Positions 57,243 to 64,000 of a stretch of 64,000 nucleotides of DNA are shown here, one piece after another. Made by a program: the position numbers and the translations under genes. Location: NCBI RefSeq assembly GCF_002632755.1, contig NZ_NJAK01000002.1:93200-157199 (forward strand), written 5' to 3'. This DNA is from Xenorhabdus ishibashii. Lineage in GTDB: Bacteria > Pseudomonadota > Gammaproteobacteria > Enterobacterales > Enterobacteriaceae. Below the pieces are notes generated by a model. The model was not told the DNA's origin, did not search any database, and saw only the letters and a list, made by a program, of their open reading frames with translations. Each line of letters opens with the position of its first letter. Positions within the stretch are counted from its first letter, which is position 1.

Positions 57243-57676
57243 TGGCTTATAAGCGCCCTGAATCTGTATTGGTTATGATTTATGCCGTTAACAGCAAAAG
57301 GGTGCTGATGCTACAGCGACGGGACGATCCTGAATTTTGGCAATCTGTGACAGGTAGCCTTGAAAAGGACGAAAAACCGCGGGAGGCGGCGTTACGTGAA
57401 GTACAGGAAGAGGTAGGCATTGATATTATCAATGAAAATCTTGAACTGAAAGATTGTCAACGCTGTCTTTATTATGAGATTTTCTCACACTTGCGACATC
57501 GATATGCTCCAGGGGTCACGCGGAATAAAGAGCATTGGTTCTCTCTCGCATTACCTGAGGAGCGAGCGATTTTGCTGACTGAGCATCTGGCTTATCAATG
57601 GTTGGCGGCGGAAGAAGCGGCCAAATTGACGAAGTCATGGAGCAATCGGCAAGCAATTGAAGAGTTTGTAATTTAG
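57242..57676 (+). CDS. nudB: Dihydroneopterin triphosphate diphosphatase
   Basis: A 144-residue Nudix hydrolase that removes pyrophosphate from dihydroneopterin triphosphate in folate synthesis. The Nudix box is visible from GSLEKDEKPREAAL into REVQEEVGI. The order aspS-nudB-yebC-ruvC is as in E. coli. Confidence 0.95.
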   Translation: MAYKRPESVLVMIYAVNSKRVLMLQRRDDPEFWQSVTGSLEKDEKPREAALREVQEEVGIDIINENLELKDCQRCLYYEIFSHLRHRYAPGVTRNKEHWFSLALPEERAILLTEHLAYQWLAAEEAAKLTKSWSNRQAIEEFVI

Positions 57677-57714
57677 TCTTTTAGTCTACAAGACGTTTTA
57701 TCGGAGATATTTTC

Positions 57715-58458
57715 ATGGCAGGTCATAGTAAATGGGCCAATACGAAACACCGCAAAGCGGCACAGGATGCCAAACGCGGTAAGATCTTTACTAAAATTAT
57801 CCGTGAATTGGTCACGGCTGCGCGATTGGGTGGTGGTGAGCCAGATTCCAACCCACGTTTGCGCGCTGCCGTCGATAAAGCGCTATCCAACAACATGACG
57901 CGTGATACGTTGAATCGCGCAATTGCCCGTGGTGTTGGTAACGACGAATCAGATAACATGGAAACCATCATTTATGAAGGCTATGGTCCTGGTGGTACAG
58001 CGGTGATGGTAGAGTGCTTGAGTGATAACCGTAACCGTACTGTTTCTGAAGTTCGTCATGCGTTCACCAAAACAGGTGGTAACCTGGGAACGGATGGCTC
58101 TGTTTCTTATCTGTTCACCAAGAAAGGGGTTATTTCTTACGCACCAGGTCTGGACGAAGATGCGGTGATGGAAGCCGCATTGGAAGCAGGTGCTGACGAT
58201 GTTGAAACGTATGATGATGGCGCAATTGACGTCTATACTACTCCAGAGTCTTTCGGGAGTGTTAAAGATGCATTGGATGCAGCAGGCTTTAAGGCAGATT
58301 CCGCAGAAGTTTCTATGATCCCATCTACGAAAGCGGAACTGGATGCAGAAACTGCGCCTAAATTACTTCGTCTGATCGATATGCTTGAAGATTCTGACGA
58401 CGTGCAAGAGGTTTATCATAATGGTGAAATCTCTGATGAGGTTGCAGCACTGCTGTAA
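57715..58458 (+). CDS. yebC: YebC/PmpR family protein
   Basis: A 247-residue, three-domain protein of the YebC/TACO1 family (N-terminus [20 protein letters not shown]). Family members act as DNA-binding regulators or, as shown for several, help ribosomes through polyproline stretches. The length matches E. coli YebC (246). It lies 38 bp after nudB with CGGAGA upstream. Confidence 0.96.
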   Translation: MAGHSKWANTKHRKAAQDAKRGKIFTKIIRELVTAARLGGGEPDSNPRLRAAVDKALSNNMTRDTLNRAIARGVGNDESDNMETIIYEGYGPGGTAVMVECLSDNRNRTVSEVRHAFTKTGGNLGTDGSVSYLFTKKGVISYAPGLDEDAVMEAALEAGADDVETYDDGAIDVYTTPESFGSVKDALDAAGFKADSAEVSMIPSTKAELDAETAPKLLRLIDMLEDSDDVQEVYHNGEISDEVAALL

Positions 58459-58577
58459 CTAGCATTAGGGTTCACAGCGTAGAGAAAGTGTTCTTTCGAT
58501 CAGGGCACTTTCTCTAACGTTTTTATCCCATATCACAGACGAGCCAATTGCGGCGAAATTTAAGCGAACAATTCGAT

Positions 58578-59099
58578 ATGGCGATTATTCTTGGTATTGA
58601 CCCTGGCTCCAGAGTCACGGGATATGGCGTTATTCGCCAGCAGGGACGGCAACTTATCTATCTCGGTAGCGGTTGTATTCGAACAAAAGTAGATGACTTA
58701 CCCAGTCGTTTGCAGAAGATCTACGCCGGAATTACTGAAATCATCACCCAATTCCAGCCCAGCGTTTTTGCAATAGAGCAAGTTTTTATGGCGAAAAATG
58801 CGGATTCAGCCTTGAAATTAGGGCAGGCGCGTGGTGTGGCCATTGTCGCGGCCTCTAACCAATCCATACCGGTATTTGAATATGCCGCCCGTCAGGTTAA
58901 ACAGACCGTGGTCGGTACGGGTGCGGCTGAAAAAAGCCAGGTTCAGCACATGGTACGTTCGATGCTAAAATTGTCTGCCAATCCGCAGGCCGATGCCGCT
59001 GATGCTTTGGCGATTGCTATTACCCATTGTCATCTCAGCCAAAACCTGCTTCGGGTAGGTGATGCGCGGTTAAATTTAACGCGAGGTCGCCTGAAATAG
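58578..59099 (+). CDS. ruvC: Holliday junction endonuclease RuvC
   Basis: 173 residues from the ATG at 58578, the length of E. coli RuvC; an in-frame start 10 codons upstream is ignored. RuvC dimers cut Holliday junctions on RuvAB-bound DNA. The acidic active-site residues are in [30 protein letters not shown] and [13 protein letters not shown]. The ribosome site is weak. ruvA follows 78 bp later. Confidence 0.97.
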   Translation: MAIILGIDPGSRVTGYGVIRQQGRQLIYLGSGCIRTKVDDLPSRLQKIYAGITEIITQFQPSVFAIEQVFMAKNADSALKLGQARGVAIVAASNQSIPVFEYAARQVKQTVVGTGAAEKSQVQHMVRSMLKLSANPQADAADALAIAITHCHLSQNLLRVGDARLNLTRGRLK

Positions 59100-59177
59100 T
59101 TTATGCTGGATATACGTCCAGCCTTTTTTGTGTTATAAGCTAGCGGAACGATTTATTTTATTTTCAGGGGGTAAACA

Positions 59178-59795
59178 GTGATAGGGCGTTTGAGAGGAAC
59201 TGTGTTGGAAAAACAACCACCGTTGGTTTTATTGGAAACGCACGGTGTCGGTTATGAAGTTCATATGCCAATGACCTGTTTTTATGAACTGCCTGAAATT
59301 GGTCAGGAAGCTATCTTATTTACCCAATTTATTGTACGTGAAGATGCTCAGTTATTATACGGTTTTAATGATAAACAAGAACGGGCGCTTTTCCGTGAGC
59401 TGATTAAGGTCAATGGTGTTGGGCCTAAATTAGCGTTGGCAATCCTTTCGGGTATGTCTGCCCAGCAATTCGTTACAGCGATAGAGCAGGAAGCCATCAC
59501 TTCACTGGTCAAATTACCAGGTGTTGGTAAAAAAACGGCTGAAAGATTAGTCGTAGAGATGAAGGATCGTTTTAAGGGGCTGAATGGCGATCTGTTTAGT
59601 CAAAATAGCGATATCAACTTGCCTGCGGCCACCAAACAAACGAATTCCGCTGCCGATATTGAGGCAGAAGCGGCAGCGGCTCTGGTTTCTTTGGGGTATA
59701 AACCACAGGAAGCCAGTCGGATGGTAAGTAAGATCGCTAAGTCGGGTGCAGATTGTGAAACCCTTATTCGAGAAGCGCTTCGTGCGGCTCTGTAA
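59178..59795 (+). CDS. ruvA: Holliday junction DNA helicase subunit RuvA
   Basis: A 205-residue protein with an N-terminal OB-fold ([15 protein letters not shown]), paired helix-hairpin-helix motifs ([25 protein letters not shown]) and a C-terminal RuvB-binding domain ending EALRAAL. It binds the four-way junction as a tetramer. The start is GTG with CAGGGGGT upstream. In E. coli the ruvAB promoter is LexA-controlled; I do not see a convincing LexA box in the 78-bp gap. Confidence 0.97.
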   Translation: MIGRLRGTVLEKQPPLVLLETHGVGYEVHMPMTCFYELPEIGQEAILFTQFIVREDAQLLYGFNDKQERALFRELIKVNGVGPKLALAILSGMSAQQFVTAIEQEAITSLVKLPGVGKKTAERLVVEMKDRFKGLNGDLFSQNSDINLPAATKQTNSAADIEAEAAAALVSLGYKPQEASRMVSKIAKSGADCETLIREALRAAL

Positions 59796-59811
59796 TCACA
59801 GGAGTTAAGTG

Positions 59812-60819
59812 ATGATTGAAGCTGACCGTCTGGTTTCAGCAGAGGTTCTGCAAGATGATGAAGCCATTGATCGTGCTATCCGGCCGAAATTCCTGTCTGA
59901 ATATGTTGGGCAACCCCATGTTTGTGAGCAGATGGAAATTTTTATCCAGGCGGCACGTCAGCGTGGTGATGCATTGGATCACTTATTAATTTTTGGTCCC
60001 CCTGGGCTAGGTAAGACCACACTGGCAAATATTGTTGCAAATGAAATGGGAGTTAACCTGCGTACCACATCGGGCCCAGTATTGGAAAAGGCAGGGGATC
60101 TTGCCGCTATGCTCACTAATCTGGAACCCCATGATGTGCTGTTTATTGATGAAATCCACCGTTTATCGCCGGTTGTGGAAGAAATTCTTTATCCGGCAAT
60201 GGAAGATTATCAACTGGATATTATGATTGGTGAAGGGCCAGCCGCCCGCTCCATCAAGATTGATCTCCCCCCGTTTACTTTGATTGGCGCGACTACACGT
60301 GCAGGCTCTTTAACTTCACCATTGCGTGATCGGTTCGGTATCGTACAGCGTCTTGAATTTTATAATGTTGATGATTTGCAGAGCATCGTTTCTCGCAGTG
60401 CACGTTATATGGGATTAGATATTTCAGATGATGGTGCAAGGCAAATCGCAATGCGTTCCCGTGGTACTCCCCGTATTACCAATCGATTATTGCGTCGTGT
60501 ACGTGATTTTGCTCAGGTGAAAGGTGATGGCACGGTTGATAGTAATATTGCATCCCAGGCTCTGGATATGCTGAATGTCGATTCGGCCGGATTTGATTAT
60601 CTTGATCGTAAATTGCTGATTGCCATTATTGATAAATTTATGGGTGGCCCCGTTGGCTTGGATAACTTGGCAGCGGCGATTGGTGAAGAACGAGAAACTA
60701 TCGAAGATGTGCTGGAACCTTTCCTTATCCAGCAAGGATTTATTCAACGAACGCCACGCGGGCGTATTGCAACCAATCATGCTTATCGACATTTTGGATT
60801 GAGCAAGGAAGATATGTGA
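59812..60819 (+). CDS. ruvB: Holliday junction helicase motor RuvB
   Basis: A 335-residue AAA+ motor that drives branch migration with RuvA. Walker [11 protein letters not shown], Walker [10 protein letters not shown] and sensor [10 protein letters not shown] are present, and the C-terminal winged helix holds [13 protein letters not shown]. The ATG at 59812 has AGGAG 7 nt upstream; a GTG immediately before it is a poorer choice. Confidence 0.97.
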   Translation: MIEADRLVSAEVLQDDEAIDRAIRPKFLSEYVGQPHVCEQMEIFIQAARQRGDALDHLLIFGPPGLGKTTLANIVANEMGVNLRTTSGPVLEKAGDLAAMLTNLEPHDVLFIDEIHRLSPVVEEILYPAMEDYQLDIMIGEGPAARSIKIDLPPFTLIGATTRAGSLTSPLRDRFGIVQRLEFYNVDDLQSIVSRSARYMGLDISDDGARQIAMRSRGTPRITNRLLRRVRDFAQVKGDGTVDSNIASQALDMLNVDSAGFDYLDRKLLIAIIDKFMGGPVGLDNLAAAIGEERETIEDVLEPFLIQQGFIQRTPRGRIATNHAYRHFGLSKEDM

Positions 60820-60835
60820 CATCTTTCACCATGAA

Positions 60836-60871
60836 ACAAAGGTTATAACTTAACTAAATTATAACCTTTGT
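60836..60871. terminator. Bidirectional terminator between ruvB and znuB
   Basis: A perfect 13-bp stem (ACAAAGGTTATAA / TTATAACCTTTGT) with a 10-nt loop lies between convergent genes. GAGTTTTATTTG follows on the plus side. Confidence 0.75.
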
Positions 60872-60930
60872 GAGTTTTATTTGAGTTGCTGCTAAAAGGC
60901 AGTAAATTGAAAGGCGAAGGGGGATAAATA

Positions 60931-61716
60931 TCAGCTTCTTGCTTTGCCTGTTAAACTCAATGCAAATAACACTGCCGAACAAAGTACAACGGAAGGCCCT
61001 GCTGGGGTGTTATAAAACGCCGATAACGTTAATCCGGCCGTAACAGAAAGCATACCGACAATAATGGCAAAAACTGCCATTTGTTCAGGTGTGCGGGAGA
61101 AACGACGGGAGGTAGCAGCAGGGATAATCAGCAGGGAGGTGATAATTAACGCCCCGACGAATTTCATTGCCAGCCCAATAGTTAATGCTGTCACTAACAT
61201 CAGCAGGATACGCAGACGTTGAATTTTAATGCCATCGACAAAAGCCAAATCTTGGCTAACGGTCATTGATAGCAGGGCGCGCCATTGCCATGTCAGTAAT
61301 CCAGTAACAATCGCGACACCGGTTGCAATCAGCCAGAGATCTTCATAAGTCACAGACAATAAATCGCCAAATAAATAAGCCATTAGATCGACCCTTACAC
61401 TGGTCATAAAACTAACGACGACTAAACCCAGCGACAGGGCACTGTGAGCCAGAATGCCTAATAATGTATCAACTGCTAATTGTGGGCGTTTTTCCAGCCA
61501 AACTAAAAGAGTGGCCAGGATAAGTGTAACTGCAATAACCGCATAAAATGGATTGACATTCAGTAAGAAACCGAATGCAACACCAAGTAGTGATGCATGA
61601 GCCAGTGTATCGCCGAAATAGGACATTCTGCGCCAAACGACAAAAGAACCAAGAGGCCCTGCGGCAATTGCCAAAAAAACACCGGCGAGCCAGCCGGGAA
61701 GCAGTAATTCAATCAT
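60931..61716 (-). CDS. znuB: Zinc ABC transporter permease ZnuB
   Basis: A 261-residue inner-membrane protein of the metal ABC-3 family with about eight hydrophobic segments (N-terminus [20 protein letters not shown]). It forms the channel for zinc delivered by ZnuA. Its start overlaps the znuC stop by 4 bp. Confidence 0.96.
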   Translation of the reverse strand: MIELLLPGWLAGVFLAIAAGPLGSFVVWRRMSYFGDTLAHASLLGVAFGFLLNVNPFYAVIAVTLILATLLVWLEKRPQLAVDTLLGILAHSALSLGLVVVSFMTSVRVDLMAYLFGDLLSVTYEDLWLIATGVAIVTGLLTWQWRALLSMTVSQDLAFVDGIKIQRLRILLMLVTALTIGLAMKFVGALIITSLLIIPAATSRRFSRTPEQMAVFAIIVGMLSVTAGLTLSAFYNTPAGPSVVLCSAVLFALSLTGKARS

Positions 61717-62462
61717 TGACCTGTTCTCCCACTATTTTTCAAAATAATTTTCCCTTTCAGATCATGATGATGATTGTGATGGTGGCGGTAGACGGCCAGT
61801 TGTTCTGCTCCATGATGCCCAAACATTGCGATAAACTCTGGGTGCATTGACACCACTTCTGGTGTACCAGAGCAGCAAATATGTTGATTAAGGCATAAAA
61901 CTTCGTCTGTTTTCGCCATTACTAAATGCAGGTCATGAGATACCATAAGTACGGCGCAATTAAGCTCTGTCCTGATTTGATTGATTAAATCATACAGCGC
62001 CAGTTGACCATTGACATCAACGCCTTGTGTTGGTTCATCGAGGACCAAAAGCTGAGGATGGTTAAGCAGGGCTCTGGCGAGTAACACTCGCTGAGTTTCT
62101 CCACCAGACAGCTTTTGCATAGGTTGTTCCAGTAAATGAGCAGCCTTGACTCGATTTAATACCGGTATGATATCTGCTGGTTTCACATTGGGCCTTAGCA
62201 TCATGAAACGCTTAACAGTCAAGGGCAGGGTGGGATCAAGGTTAAGTTTTTGCGGAACATAACCAATTCTCAACGCGGGACTCTGTTCGACAGTGCCCGA
62301 AGTGGGTTGGACTAAACCAAGAACGATGCGAACCAGAGTCGATTTTCCCGCACCGTTTGGGCCGATCAGCGTCAGGATTTTCCCTTGCTTGAGATTGAAT
62401 GAAATATTGTTTAATACCTTGCGGTTACCAAATTCAACCGTAATGTTTTTTAGGGTAATCAT
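61713..62462 (-). CDS. znuC: Zinc ABC transporter ATPase ZnuC
   Basis: 249 residues from the ATG at 62462; an in-frame start at 62516 would overlap the Zur site and is unlikely. Walker [11 protein letters not shown], signature LSGGETQRV and Walker [11 protein letters not shown] are intact. The C-terminus has the histidine-rich [13 protein letters not shown] typical of ZnuC. It powers zinc uptake with ZnuB. Confidence 0.96.
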   Translation of the reverse strand: MITLKNITVEFGNRKVLNNISFNLKQGKILTLIGPNGAGKSTLVRIVLGLVQPTSGTVEQSPALRIGYVPQKLNLDPTLPLTVKRFMMLRPNVKPADIIPVLNRVKAAHLLEQPMQKLSGGETQRVLLARALLNHPQLLVLDEPTQGVDVNGQLALYDLINQIRTELNCAVLMVSHDLHLVMAKTDEVLCLNQHICCSGTPEVVSMHPEFIAMFGHHGAEQLAVYRHHHNHHHDLKGKIILKNSGRTGQ

Positions 62463-62496
62463 AGTTGGCGAGTTAAAAGTGTATTGCAGAATCATT

Positions 62497-62519
62497 GAGA
62501 TGTTATAATATAACATTAC
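62497..62519. promoter_or_regulatory. Zur operator between znuC and znuA
   Basis: The perfect palindrome ATGTTATAATATAACAT (62500-62516) matches the core of the enterobacterial Zur box. It sits in the 85-bp gap between divergent znuCB and znuA, as in E. coli, so zinc-loaded Zur should repress both directions. Confidence 0.92.
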
Positions 62520-62547
62520 TCGATTTTCTGCATGGAATATTCATATT

Positions 62548-63525
62548 ATGTTACACAACTCACAGAAATACGCGCATAAATTTTTTCATAAAATCGCATT
62601 AGCTGCTGTGTTAGCGGCAGGAATGAATTGCTCGGCGCAGGCAGATGTTGTTACATCCATTCGTCCATTGGGTTTTATTGCTGCTGCCATTGCTGATGGT
62701 GTGACAAATACTCAAGTACTTCTGCCTGATGGTGCTTCCCCACATGATTATGCGTTACGACCTTTGGATGTACGAAAAATTAATCAAGCCGATTTGGTTG
62801 TGTGGATTGGCCCAGATATGGAAACCTTTTTGGCGAAACCAATAGCTAAAATTGAACGGAATAAACAATTGTCACTGGCTGAATTATCTACCATTAAGCC
62901 ATTATTATTGAAAAATAGTGAAGAATTGAAAGATAGTGAAGTTGGTAATGGTTCTGGCGCTGAATCATATCAGCATAAACACGAGGAAGATCATGAACAC
63001 CATCATCACGGTGAATATAATATGCATATTTGGCTTTCTCCAGAGATTGCGGAAAAAGCCGCTCAGGCAATATATGATCAGCTTATTGAACAATATCCTC
63101 AACAAAAACAGCAATTAGAAGTAAACCTACGTAAATTCAATGGACAGCTTGCACAAACTGATAAGAATATTACTCATCTTTTAAAGCCCATAAAAAAGCA
63201 GGGTTATTTTGTTTTTCATGACGCATATGGCTATTTTGAAAAACATTACCAATTGGCTCCGCTAGGTGTTTTCACGGTTAATCCTGAAATACAACCTGGA
63301 GCGCAGAGATTACACAAAATACGAACACAATTGGTTGAGCAGAAAGCAAAGTGTATTTTTGCTGAACCACAATTCAGGCCAGCCGTTATTCATGCCGTAG
63401 CAAAAGGTACTGATGTACGTATTGGAATACTTGACCCTTTAGGAAGTGGTATCGCATTGGATAAAGATAGCTACATGAAATTTATAACTCAACTATCAAA
63501 ACAATACGCGAGCTGCCTGAATTAG
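62548..63525 (+). CDS. znuA: Periplasmic zinc-binding protein ZnuA
   Basis: A 325-residue cluster A-I binding protein. A signal peptide ends near residue 32 (GMNCSAQADV). The histidine-rich acidic loop (residues about 143-154, HKHEEDHEHHHH) is a ZnuA hallmark. Ligand histidines lie at SPHDY (His66), NMHIW (His160) and FVFHDAYGYF. It captures zinc and hands it to ZnuB. Confidence 0.96.
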   Translation: MLHNSQKYAHKFFHKIALAAVLAAGMNCSAQADVVTSIRPLGFIAAAIADGVTNTQVLLPDGASPHDYALRPLDVRKINQADLVVWIGPDMETFLAKPIAKIERNKQLSLAELSTIKPLLLKNSEELKDSEVGNGSGAESYQHKHEEDHEHHHHGEYNMHIWLSPEIAEKAAQAIYDQLIEQYPQQKQQLEVNLRKFNGQLAQTDKNITHLLKPIKKQGYFVFHDAYGYFEKHYQLAPLGVFTVNPEIQPGAQRLHKIRTQLVEQKAKCIFAEPQFRPAVIHAVAKGTDVRIGILDPLGSGIALDKDSYMKFITQLSKQYASCLN

Positions 63526-63545
63526 TACAATAAGGAATTTTATTA

Positions 63546-64000
63546 GTGCAGCAGATAGCTAAAACTATCGTTCTGGTATACAACAACCTGCCCAAACCAC
63601 ACAAGATCATGCTTGGATCTTTAACGCTAGTCACTCTGGCTATCGCAATATGGCGGCCTGTTGCTTACCATGAACGAGAAGAACGAACAGGTAGCATTAT
63701 TCTCAGTACTCCCGATAGCGTTCCAGATGCAACGGATGATGTTGATGTTGCTGGGGATGCTGATGAACAACTCCCCAATGAAGGTATTGAGGATGATGAT
63801 GGCAGTTCTGTTGATACAGCGGCCAATGTTCCGCACCAATATGTTGTCTCTAATGGTGATACCCTGAGTTCGATTTTAACTCAGTTCGGAATTGATTCTT
63901 CTGATGTTGCTTTATTAGCAAATCAATATAAGGTCTTGCGTAATTTAGGTATTGGTCAGTCATTATCGTGGACTACTGACGATAATGGAAATTTAAAAAC
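63546..64000 (+). CDS. mepM: Murein DD-endopeptidase MepM, 3' end outside window
   Basis: About 151 codons are visible from the GTG at 63546 (AAGGAAT upstream). The start MQQIAKTIVLVYNNLPKPHK, followed by a single membrane segment (LGSLTLVTLAIAIW), matches MepM (YebA). An acidic region and the beginning of a LysM-like/OapA module (YVVSNGDTLSSILTQFGI) follow; the M23 peptidase domain lies beyond the window. MepM cuts peptidoglycan cross-links during growth. It is next to znuA as in E. coli. Confidence 0.92.
   Translation, partial: MQQIAKTIVLVYNNLPKPHKIMLGSLTLVTLAIAIWRPVAYHEREERTGSIILSTPDSVPDATDDVDVAGDADEQLPNEGIEDDDGSSVDTAANVPHQYVVSNGDTLSSILTQFGIDSSDVALLANQYKVLRNLGIGQSLSWTTDDNGNLK

Overview
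The window looks like a chromosomal segment of a low-to-moderate G+C member of the Enterobacterales. Gene content and protein sequences (GhrA, RimJ, MurJ, ArgS, AspS, RuvABC, ZnuABC close to the E. coli versions) fit that order. The accessory content (T6SS with DUF2169/DUF3540/DUF4150 genes, surface Ig-like modules, IS1- and IS5-family elements) suggests a Xenorhabdus/Photorhabdus-like insect or nematode associate. The genus is an inference, not something the sequence proves.

Layout. (1) 1-9.1 kb is accessory: the 3' part of an autotransporter with five near-identical 210-bp passenger repeats, a small protein with a calcium-lectin-like C-terminus, two proteins built from Ig-like surface modules, a DUF2867-like gene, and a DUF6622-like membrane gene whose last codons were replaced by a complete 879-bp IS5-family element. 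(2) 9.1-14.1 kb is core: two identical tRNA-Ser(GGA) genes behind a stable-RNA-type promoter, ghrA, ycdY, yceB, mdtH and rimJ, in nearly the E. coli order (ycdX and others missing). (3) 14.1-40.5 kb is a complete type VI secretion locus on the minus strand. In transcription order it runs vgrG, DUF2169-pentapeptide, pentapeptide, DUF3540, PAAR-like DUF4150, tssJ, tssK, tssL, tssM, tssA, tssB, tssC, hcp, tagH (FHA), tssE, tssF, tssG, tssH (clpV), and a Ser/Thr kinase. All thirteen core components plus a PAAR-like tip are present; no toxin domain was recognised. (4) 41-45.8 kb holds murJ, an internally deleted IS1-family element, a second vgrG and a shredded murJ remnant. The order vgrG-leader-murJ-hairpin occurs twice, so this is best read as a tandem duplication of a vgrG-murJ unit whose second murJ has decayed. 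(5) 45.8-64 kb is core again: argS, a dgoKADT galactonate operon without a local regulator, cutC, cmoB/cmoA, yecN, aspS-nudB-yebC-ruvC, ruvA-ruvB, divergent znuCB/znuA around a Zur-type palindrome, and the start of mepM.

How it works together. The T6SS genes would build the membrane complex (TssJLM), baseplate (TssAEFGK), sheath (TssBC), inner tube and tip (Hcp, VgrG, PAAR-like) and recycling ATPase (ClpV), with an FHA protein and a kinase as likely post-translational control. Two VgrGs with diverged C-terminal extensions may carry different cargo. The dgo genes encode uptake of galactonate and its conversion to pyruvate and glyceraldehyde-3-phosphate. The znu genes form the high-affinity zinc importer.

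The most unusual observations are the vgrG-murJ duplication with a murJ pseudogene whose deletion junctions show microhomology, the heptapeptide (21-bp) repeat array in the second VgrG, the palindromic leader shared by both vgrG genes, and the IS1 remnant that keeps only the InsA start, the InsB end and its inverted repeats.
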